From positions 1 through 34,274 of the forward strand of contig SHXL01000004.1 in assembly GCA_009693345.1 (NCBI GenBank): a DNA stretch of 34,274 nucleotides. Reading direction: 5' to 3'. The notes beneath the pieces are model-generated. The model searched no databases, had not been told where the DNA came from, and saw nothing but the letters and a program-made list of their open reading frames with translations. Source of the stretch: Betaproteobacteria bacterium (GTDB lineage Bacteria; Pseudomonadota; Gammaproteobacteria; Burkholderiales; SG8-39). Position numbers and translations under genes: made by a program. Within the stretch, counting starts at the first letter, position 1; each line of letters begins with the position of its first letter. Below, in pieces: positions 27,537-34,274 of this stretch.

Positions 27537-28826
27537 ATGGCCGACCGCAAGTACGGATTCGAGACGCTTTGCCTGCACGCCGGGCAGATTCCGGATGCGG
27601 CCACCGGCGCGCGCGCGGCGCCGATTTACCAGACCACCTCCTTCGTGTTCGACTCCGCGGAGCATGCGGCGAGCCTGTTCAACCTGCAGACCTTCGGCAA
27701 CGTCTATTCGCGGATCTCGAATCCGACCGTGGCGGTGTTCGAGGAACGAATGGCGGCGATCGAGAACGGCCGCGCAGCGCTCGCCTGCGCCACCGGCCAG
27801 GCGGCCGAAGCCACCGCGATCCTGACGCTGTGCAAGGCCGGCGACCACATCGTCTCGGCCTCCACGCTGTACGGCGGCACGCACACGCTGCTCGGGGTGA
27901 ACTTGAAGAAGTTGGGTATTGATACGACTTTTGTTCATCCCGACAATCCGGAAAAATTCTCTGAAGCGATAAAACCCAATACCAAACTCCTCTACGCAGA
28001 AACCCTCGGCAATCCGCTCATCAATATTGTCGACGTCGAGGCGCTCGCGCGCATTGCGCGCGGCCATGATATTCCGCTGGTGGTGGACAACACCGTGCCT
28101 TCGCCCTACCTGTGCCGGCCGATGGACTGGGGCGCGGACATCGTGGTGCATTCGGCGACCAAGTACATCGGCGGCCACGGCACGACCATGGGCGGCGTAA
28201 TCGTGGAATCCGGCAGGTTCGACTGGGGCAGCGGCAAGTTCCCCGAGTTCACCACGCCCTCGCCCGGCTACCACGGCGTCATCTTCCACGAAACCTTCGG
28301 CGACTTCGGCTTCACCATGAAGGCGCGCATGGAGACTATGCGCACCTTCGGCCCGGCGCTCTCGCCGCTCTCCGCCTGGCTGCTGCTGCAGGGCCTCGAA
28401 TCCCTGCCGGTGCGCATGGACCGGCATTGCTCGAACGCGCTCGCGGTGGCCAAGTACCTGCAGGACCATCCGCTCGTGGCGTGGGTGAACTATCCGGGGC
28501 TGCCGGACAACAAGTATTTTTCGCTGGCGAAAAAATATCTTCCCAAAGGCGCCTCGGGCCTGCTGAACTTCGGCGTGAAGGGCGGAGCGAAGGCGGGCGA
28601 GCGTTTCATCGACGCCTCGCAATTCATGAGCCACCTCGCGAACATCGGCGACGCGAAGACGCTGATCATCCATCCGGCCTCGACCACGCACCGCCAGATG
28701 AGCGACGAGGAGCAGCTGAAGGCCGGCGTCAAGCCCGACATGGTCCGCATGTCGGTGGGCATCGAATCGCTCGACGACATCCTCTGGGACATCGACCAGG
28801 CACTAACTACATCGGGGAAAGCATGA
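27537..28826 (+). CDS. metY: O-acetylhomoserine aminocarboxypropyltransferase/sulfhydrylase-like PLP enzyme
   Basis: MADRKYGFETLCLHAGQIPDAATGARAAPIYQTTSFVFDSAEHAASLFNLQTFGNVYSRISNPTVAVFEERMAAIENG...VDNTVPSPYLCRPMDWGADIVVHSATKYIGGHGTTMGG (PLP lysine in SATKY). Confidence 0.93.
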   Translation: MADRKYGFETLCLHAGQIPDAATGARAAPIYQTTSFVFDSAEHAASLFNLQTFGNVYSRISNPTVAVFEERMAAIENGRAALACATGQAAEATAILTLCKAGDHIVSASTLYGGTHTLLGVNLKKLGIDTTFVHPDNPEKFSEAIKPNTKLLYAETLGNPLINIVDVEALARIARGHDIPLVVDNTVPSPYLCRPMDWGADIVVHSATKYIGGHGTTMGGVIVESGRFDWGSGKFPEFTTPSPGYHGVIFHETFGDFGFTMKARMETMRTFGPALSPLSAWLLLQGLESLPVRMDRHCSNALAVAKYLQDHPLVAWVNYPGLPDNKYFSLAKKYLPKGASGLLNFGVKGGAKAGERFIDASQFMSHLANIGDAKTLIIHPASTTHRQMSDEEQLKAGVKPDMVRMSVGIESLDDILWDIDQALTTSGKA

Positions 28827-29878
28827 TCAGCTACGACGTCGTCGAGCACGGCAGGCCGCTGCAAAAAATCCTCAAGGAAACGCCCAAACCGACAGGCACG
28901 GAAGTTCTCGTGCGCATCACACGGTCGGGTGTGTGTCACTCCGACCTGCATATCTGGGACGGCTACTTCGAGCTGGGCGGCGGCAAGCGCTTCTACGTGA
29001 AAGACCGTGGCTGCGTGCCGCCCTTCACGCTCGGCCACGAGCCGTTTGGGGTTGTCGAGGCTGTTGGACCAAAAGCCAGGAACGTGAAGATCGGCCAACA
29101 GCGCATCGTCTATCCCTGGATCGGCTGCGGCAAATGCGGCATCTGCAAGGCGGGCCAGGACAACTTCTGCGTTTCCGGAATCCGCTACCTCGGCGTGACA
29201 CGGCCCGGCGCCTACGCGAGCCACGTCCTGATCCCGCATCCGAAATACCTCGTCGACTCGAGCGGCGTCGACGACGCCTTCGCCTCCACCCTCGCCTGTT
29301 CCGGCCTCACCACCTACAGCGCCTGCGCGAAGCTGCCGGAACTGGGGCCGAAGGACTGGGTCGCGGTGATCGGCTGCGGTGGCCTGGGCCTGGTGTGCGT
29401 CTCGGTGCTGCGCGCCAAGGGCGTGAAGAATATCGTCGCCTGCGACATCGACCCCGGCAAGCTCGAGGCGGCAAAAAGCCTCGGCGCGAAACTGACGCTG
29501 GACACGCGCTCCCCCGATGCGGCGCAGAAGCTCGCGTCGCTCGCGATGGGCAGCCTTGCCGGCGCCATCGACTTGGTCGGCATGCCCGCCACCGTCGCTC
29601 TCGGCCTGGGCGCGCTAAGAAAGGGCGGACGCCTGGTGCTGTGCGGCCTCTTCGGCGGCGAACTGGTGCATCCGCTGCCGCCATTCGCGCAGCGCGCGAT
29701 CGGCCTCGTGGGTTCCTACGTCGGCAACCTGCAGGAACTGAAGGAAGTGGTGGCGCTGGCGAAAAAGAAAAAGCTAAAGCCCACTCCCGTCGCCACTCGG
29801 CCGGCGGCCGAGGTGAACGCGATCCTCGAGGAACTGAAGGCCGGCAAGGTGCTCGGCCGGGTGGTTCTATCTTTCTAG
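28823..29878 (+). CDS. Zinc-dependent alcohol dehydrogenase (MDR family)
   Basis: MISYDVVEHGRPLQKILKETPKPTGTEVLVRITRSGVCHSDLHIWDGYFELGGGK...FTLGHEPFGVVEAVG...GCGKCGICKAGQDNFC (structural Zn) and VIGCGGLGLVCV. ATGA overlap with the upstream gene. Confidence 0.94.
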   Translation: MISYDVVEHGRPLQKILKETPKPTGTEVLVRITRSGVCHSDLHIWDGYFELGGGKRFYVKDRGCVPPFTLGHEPFGVVEAVGPKARNVKIGQQRIVYPWIGCGKCGICKAGQDNFCVSGIRYLGVTRPGAYASHVLIPHPKYLVDSSGVDDAFASTLACSGLTTYSACAKLPELGPKDWVAVIGCGGLGLVCVSVLRAKGVKNIVACDIDPGKLEAAKSLGAKLTLDTRSPDAAQKLASLAMGSLAGAIDLVGMPATVALGLGALRKGGRLVLCGLFGGELVHPLPPFAQRAIGLVGSYVGNLQELKEVVALAKKKKLKPTPVATRPAAEVNAILEELKAGKVLGRVVLSF

Positions 29879-29910
29879 TGCCCGCCCCTTCCAGGCTGTC
29901 TCCGGAAGGC

Positions 29911-30252
29911 TCAGGCCGCAGGCCGTCGTCTCAGAAGTGCCAAGAGCTTTCGCCAACCGGTTCTCGCCAGCTCCGTCTCTGTCAGACATGACTTGAGTTT
30001 TTCGCTGGTTGAGCGTGGCAATGCGTCGCGCGTCGCCTTCAGGAAGCGCTTGATGGCGAGACCGTGTTCCTGGAGCATTTCCGATGACGTGGTGAACGCC
30101 GCAGTGGAGGCCTGTTCCAGATCGTTCGCTGCAATTTCGAAGCCGGCGGCCCTTGCTTCCACAATCGCCTCTCTGAGCAAAGGCGTGTAGTCCCTGATTC
30201 TCGTCTTCATGCTCGCGGGTTTGACGAACCTTTCAACGTCGGTCGGAATCAC
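29911..30252 (-). CDS. Small hypothetical protein
   Basis: ORF with lower-GC composition: (V)IPTDVERFVKPASMKTRIRDYTPLLREAIVEARAAGFEIAANDLEQASTAAFTTSSEMLQEHGLAIKRFLKATRDALPRSTSEKLKSCL. Likely start at internal MKTRIRD (about 30210). No family recognised. Confidence 0.55.
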   Translation of the reverse strand: MIPTDVERFVKPASMKTRIRDYTPLLREAIVEARAAGFEIAANDLEQASTAAFTTSSEMLQEHGLAIKRFLKATRDALPRSTSEKLKSCLTETELARTGWRKLLALLRRRPAA

Positions 30253-30413
30253 GATCTGTGAAGCCTAACGGCTGGATGATCTGGAGCGCAAGGCCGGCAC
30301 CCACGACCGCGCCACCGGACAGATGCCCGAGACGCCGGAATATCGGATTTCCGCAGCGAAATTCCCTCATTCGGATAAGGACGCCTCGCTCCCGCCGCTT
30401 ACAATTACGTCCC

Positions 30414-32003
30414 ATGAGCCTGCCCTTTTCCTGGAAGAACCCCTACGCTTGGCCGCGCAAGCCGCTGCTGGCGCGCAATGTCGTCGCCACCTCGCAGCCG
30501 CTTGCCGCGCAGGCCGGCGTGCAGATGCTTGCCGCGGGCGGCAGCGCCGTGGACGCGATCGTCGCCACGGCGATCACGCTGACGCTGGTGGAGCCGGTTT
30601 CCAACGGCATCGGCTCGGACGCCTATGCAATCGTCTGGGACGGCAACAAGCTGCATGGCCTGAACGCTTCGGGCCGCTCGCCGGCGGGCTGGACGCCGGA
30701 ATTCTTCGCCAAGGACGGCAAGGTGCCGGTACGCGGCTGGAATTCGGTGAGCGTGCCGGGCTGCGTTTCGGCCTGGGTGGAGCTGCACGCGAAGTTCGGC
30801 AAGCTGCCCTTTGAGCGCTTGTTCGAAACCGCGATCCGCTACGGCCGCGAGGGCTTCATGGTGTCGCCGACGATTGCCGGGCAATGGGCGGCGCAGGTGA
30901 ATGAACTCAAGGTGCAGCCGGGATTTTCCGAGGCCTTCATGCCTGGCGGCCGGCCGCCGGCCGTGGGCGAAGTGTTCAGGTTTCCCCACCACGCGGCGAC
31001 GCTGGAGAAAATCGCCGCCAGCAAAGGCGCTGCGTTCTACAGCGGCGAGTTGGCGGAGAAAATCGAGGCCTTTGCCAGGCAGCACGGCGGCGCGATGCGC
31101 ATGACGGACCTCGCCGCGCACAAATCCGACTGGGTCGGGACGTTGCAGCAGGACTACCGCGGCTACACCATCCACGAGATTCCGCCCAATGGCCAGGGCA
31201 TCGTGGCGCTGATCGCCCTCGGCATCCTCGAGCACTTCGACATCGCCTCGATCCCGGTGGATTCCGCCGACAGCTTCCACCTGCAGATCGAGGCCGTGAA
31301 GCTCGCCTTCGCCGACGCGCAGGCCTACGTCGCCGACATCGATTACATGCCTTTCGCCCCCGGCAAACTGCTGGACGCGAATTACCTGAAGGAAAGGTCG
31401 AAACTCATCGACCGGAAAAAGGCGCAACCGTTCGCCGCAGGCATCCCGCCGAAGGGCGGCACGGTCTACCTCACCGCGGCCGATGCCTCGGGGATGATGG
31501 TGTCGATGATCCAGTCGAACTACATGGGATTCGGCTCGGGCGTGGTGGTGCCGGGCACGGGAATCTCGCTGCAGAACCGCGGCGCCACCTTCGTGATGCA
31601 GGAAGGCCACCCGAACCGCGTCGGGCCGAAGAAGCGCCCCTACCAGACCATCATCCCGGGCTTTGTCACCAAGGCGGGCAAACCGGTCATGAGCTTCGGC
31701 GTGATGGGCGGCACCATGCAGCCGCAAGGCCATGCGCAGGTGATGGTGCGCATCGCGGATTATGGACAAAACCCCCAAGCGGCCTGCGACGGCCCGCGCT
31801 TCCGCTGGGTGCAGGGCATGGACGTCAGCGTCGAAGACCATTTCCCCGCCGCGGTGGTGGAAGAGCTGCGCCGCCGCGGCCACCGCATCGTCACAGTGGA
31901 TGACTACAACCAGTTCGGCAGCGGCCAGATGATCTGGAAAATGGACGGCGGTTACCTGGCGGCGAGCGACCCGCGCAGGGACGGACAGGCAGCGGGATAC
32001 TAG
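30414..32003 (+). CDS. Gamma-glutamyltransferase 2 family protein, no signal peptide (YwrD-like)
   Basis: MSLPFSWKNPYAWPRKPLLARNVVATSQPLAAQAGVQMLAAGGSAVDAIVATAITLTLVEPVSNGIGSDAYAIVWDGNKLHGLNASGRSP...GGTVYLTAADASGMMVSMIQSNYMGFGSGVVVPGTGISLQNRGATF. Confidence 0.93.
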   Translation: MSLPFSWKNPYAWPRKPLLARNVVATSQPLAAQAGVQMLAAGGSAVDAIVATAITLTLVEPVSNGIGSDAYAIVWDGNKLHGLNASGRSPAGWTPEFFAKDGKVPVRGWNSVSVPGCVSAWVELHAKFGKLPFERLFETAIRYGREGFMVSPTIAGQWAAQVNELKVQPGFSEAFMPGGRPPAVGEVFRFPHHAATLEKIAASKGAAFYSGELAEKIEAFARQHGGAMRMTDLAAHKSDWVGTLQQDYRGYTIHEIPPNGQGIVALIALGILEHFDIASIPVDSADSFHLQIEAVKLAFADAQAYVADIDYMPFAPGKLLDANYLKERSKLIDRKKAQPFAAGIPPKGGTVYLTAADASGMMVSMIQSNYMGFGSGVVVPGTGISLQNRGATFVMQEGHPNRVGPKKRPYQTIIPGFVTKAGKPVMSFGVMGGTMQPQGHAQVMVRIADYGQNPQAACDGPRFRWVQGMDVSVEDHFPAAVVEELRRRGHRIVTVDDYNQFGSGQMIWKMDGGYLAASDPRRDGQAAGY

Positions 32004-32012
32004 GGAGACAGA

Positions 32013-32627
32013 ATGCTGAAGATCTGGGGGCGCACCAACTCGGTCAACGTCAAGAAGGCGCTCTGGTGCGTCGAGGAGCTCGGCCTGCCCTACGAGCGCA
32101 TCGATGCCGGCATGCAGCACGGGGTGGTGAATACACCCGAGTACCGCGAGATGAACCCGAACGGGCTGGTGCCGACCATGGACGAGGACGGCTTCATCCT
32201 GTGGGAGTCCCACTCCGTCGTGCGCTACCTGGGCGCCAGGTACGGCAAGGGCGTGCTCTGGCCGATGGACGAGCGCACGCGCGCCACCGCGAACCAGTGG
32301 ATGGACTGGGCATTTACGTTCCAGGGGAGCGTGCGGGACGCCTTCTGGGGCCTGATCCGCACGCCGCCCGAAAAGCGCGACGCGCAGGCGATCGAGAAGT
32401 CGCGCGTGAAGTCCGGCGAGATGGCCGGCATCCTCGATGCCGCGCTCGCCAGCAGGATGTACGTGGCCGGAGCCTTCTCGATGGGCGACATTCCGATCGG
32501 CTGCGAGGTACAGCGCTGGATGCGGCTGCCGATCGAGCGGCCGAAGTGCCCGAACCTGGAGGCCTGGTTCGAGCGCCTGTGCGCGCGGACCGCGTTCAAG
32601 AAGATCGTCGACCTGCCGCTCTCATGA
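32013..32627 (+). CDS. Glutathione S-transferase family protein
   Basis: MLKIWGRTNSVNVKKALWCVEELGLPYERIDAGMQHGVVNTPEYREMNPNGLVPTMDEDGFILWESHSVVRYLGARYG (thioredoxin-like GST N-terminal domain with ESxxVxRYL). Confidence 0.95.
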   Translation: MLKIWGRTNSVNVKKALWCVEELGLPYERIDAGMQHGVVNTPEYREMNPNGLVPTMDEDGFILWESHSVVRYLGARYGKGVLWPMDERTRATANQWMDWAFTFQGSVRDAFWGLIRTPPEKRDAQAIEKSRVKSGEMAGILDAALASRMYVAGAFSMGDIPIGCEVQRWMRLPIERPKCPNLEAWFERLCARTAFKKIVDLPLS

Positions 32628-33382
32628 CGCAGCGGATCGCCATCGTCACCGGCGGCGCGAGCGGCATCGGCCTCGCCTGCGCCGAGCGGCTCGCCGCCGA
32701 CGGCATGAAAGTGGTGATCGCCGATTTGAATGAAAAGGCCGGCACGGAACAGGCGAAGCGGCTGGCCGGAGATTTCATCCTTGCGGATTTGATTCAAAGA
32801 AAAGGCTGCAGGCATCTCGTCGACGAGGCGCTGCGGAAGCACGGCACGGTGCATGTACTGGTCAACAACGCGGGCTACCAGCATGTCTCGCCGATCGAGG
32901 ATTTCCCCGAGGACCAGTGGGAGCGCATGATTTCCCTGATGCTCACCGCGCCGTTCCTCCTCACGCGCTATTGCTGGCCGGCGATGAAGAAGCAGAAATG
33001 GGGCCGCATCGTCAACATCGCCTCGATCCATGCGCTGATTGCTTCGCCCTACAAGGTCGGCTACATCGCGGCCAAGCACGGCCTGGTGGGCCTGACGCGC
33101 ACCGCGGCGCTGGAAGGCGGCGAATTCGGCATCACTGCGAACGCGATCTGCCCGGCCTACGTGCGCACGCCGCTGGTGGACAACCAGATCGCCGACCAGG
33201 CGAAGGCGAACAATATGTCGAGCGCCGAGGTGATCGAGAAAATCATGCTCGCGCCGGCCGCCGTGAAGCGCCTCATCGAGCCCGCCGAAGTCGCCGGCTT
33301 CGTCGCCTACCTGTGCAGCGATGCTGCGGGCACGATCACCGGTTCGGCATTGACAATGGACCTCGGTTGGACGGCGCGTTAG
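32624..33382 (+). CDS. 3-hydroxybutyrate dehydrogenase (SDR)
   Basis: MTQRIAIVTGGASGIGLACAERLAADGMKVVIADL...VNNAGYQHVSPIEDFPEDQWERMISLML...NIASIHALIASPYKVGYIAAKHGLVGLTRTAALEGGEFGITANAICPAYVRTPLVDNQIADQAK, typical of BdhA. 4-nt overlap with the GST gene. Confidence 0.92.
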   Translation: MTQRIAIVTGGASGIGLACAERLAADGMKVVIADLNEKAGTEQAKRLAGDFILADLIQRKGCRHLVDEALRKHGTVHVLVNNAGYQHVSPIEDFPEDQWERMISLMLTAPFLLTRYCWPAMKKQKWGRIVNIASIHALIASPYKVGYIAAKHGLVGLTRTAALEGGEFGITANAICPAYVRTPLVDNQIADQAKANNMSSAEVIEKIMLAPAAVKRLIEPAEVAGFVAYLCSDAAGTITGSALTMDLGWTAR

Positions 33383-34274
33383 CGGCGTATCGTTTCACCT
33401 GAGAGTAGAAACGCTCAAGGTCGTTGTCGTTTTCCTGCAAGATGAATTCAAACTCGGTCACCAACTGGGTGTAGGTTGCGAACGACGCAAGGAAGGCGTT
33501 GTTCGGCTCCAGGTCCAGGAACCGCCCCCAGCGGGCCAGCTTCGCTTTCAGGTTCTCCAGCTCCGCAAGCTTGCGCTCGCGCATCGCTTCGGGCGCGATG
33601 CTCTGCCGGTACAGCAGCTTCAGCCTCGCCCTGGACTGGTCGATTTCGGCGGCAAATTCCCTGTTGCGCTCCTGCGCCGCAAGATCGTCTTTCAGCGCCG
33701 CGCTCCTGCCCGTTGCGGCGAGCCAGCGGCGCACGCCTTCGCGCTCGACCGCGACCGCAAAGGATTCGTTGAAGGTGGAGTCGTCCCTGACGTAGACCAG
33801 CTGGTGCGCGAGCTCGTGGAATATCAGCCGCGCGAGCTCCGCGTCGGCATAGCGGATGAAGGTCGAAAGCAGCGGGTCGTCGAAGCTGCCGAGCGTCGAG
33901 TAGGCGGGCACCCCATGCACGTAAACGTCATGGCCCTCGGCCCGCAGACCCGCGGCATGGCGTTCCGCGTCGTGCTGCACGAAGAAGCCGCGGTAGGAAA
34001 CGCAACCCGCCACCGGAAAACAAGACTGCAGGGGTTCCAGCGAAAACTCGGGTGCCGCCACGACGTTCCAGACCGCATAGGGCCGGCCGATATCGGCATA
34101 GTTCCGGTAACTCGCGTTGTCGGGCAGCTTCAGGCCGCGCACCGCAAATTCGCGGATCGCGTGCGCGGTCTCCAGCCGCTCGCGCAAGGCCTGCGGCGTC
34201 GCCGGATCCGCGATCAGTTCCGCCGCCGGCCTGGCACGCGCCATCAGGTCGAATTGACCGCCGACCGCCTGCAG
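33336..34274 (-). CDS. Putative aminopeptidase (PF10023-like zinc peptidase), N-terminus outside window
   Basis: Frame open to the window edge (LQAVGGQFDLMARARPAAELIADP...); HELAHQLVY (HExxH) with downstream FNESFAVAVEREG. 47-nt convergent overlap with the SDR gene. Confidence 0.88.
   Translation of the reverse strand: MQAVGGQFDLMARARPAAELIADPATPQALRERLETAHAIREFAVRGLKLPDNASYRNYADIGRPYAVWNVVAAPEFSLEPLQSCFPVAGCVSYRGFFVQHDAERHAAGLRAEGHDVYVHGVPAYSTLGSFDDPLLSTFIRYADAELARLIFHELAHQLVYVRDDSTFNESFAVAVEREGVRRWLAATGRSAALKDDLAAQERNREFAAEIDQSRARLKLLYRQSIAPEAMRERKLAELENLKAKLARWGRFLDLEPNNAFLASFATYTQLVTEFEFILQENDNDLERFYSQVKRYAANAPSNRGPLSMPNR

Noticed and set aside
29887-29909. CCTTCC...GGAAGG repeat after the ADH gene as a terminator
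   Set aside because: Six-bp arms with an 11-nt loop and no T-run; too weak to call.
30266-30272. GCCTAAC resembling an integron attC core site
   Set aside because: No matching GTTRRRY partner at a suitable distance downstream and no integrase; chance match.

Overview
GC-rich bacterial chromosome segment, probably betaproteobacterial (judged from gene content and order). It is densely packed with mostly housekeeping and metabolic genes. Left to right: aspS 5' end, a DUF502 protein, an FmdB-type zinc-ribbon protein, ssb, an MFS transporter, uvrA; a TetR-led cluster (TetR, alpha/beta hydrolase, small membrane protein, PaaI-type thioesterase); an SbmA/YddA-like ABC transporter; an esterase; a small low-GC islet with a HicB-like ORF and an unlisted 58-aa ORF; acetoacetyl-CoA synthetase, a methyltransferase, aspA; gamma-glutamyltransferase 1 and a Glu/Asp-type ABC transporter (gltIJKL-like); a membrane-anchored Mrr-like nuclease, a 3-hydroxyisobutyrate-dehydrogenase-like enzyme; an ECF sigma / anti-sigma-like / secreted-protein cluster; a YkgJ-type protein, a TPP enzyme, a CoA-binding protein; an AraC regulator with an apparent 5' frame break, a MetY-like enzyme, a Zn-alcohol dehydrogenase, an orphan small ORF; gamma-glutamyltransferase 2, a GST, 3-hydroxybutyrate dehydrogenase, and a partial PF10023-like aminopeptidase. 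I saw no rRNA, tRNA, CRISPR array or intact transposon. I did not find a convincing large undescribed system. The best leads are small-scale: a LexA-like box between ssb and the MFS gene, a perfect 14-bp palindrome inside the 3' extension of uvrA, paired CTAGCGG/CCGCTA inverted repeats flanking the AraC gene, a REP/RAYT-like hairpin beside an orphan antitoxin-like islet, a 12-bp minisatellite in the FmdB-type gene, and a 20-bp tandem duplication at the aspS start.
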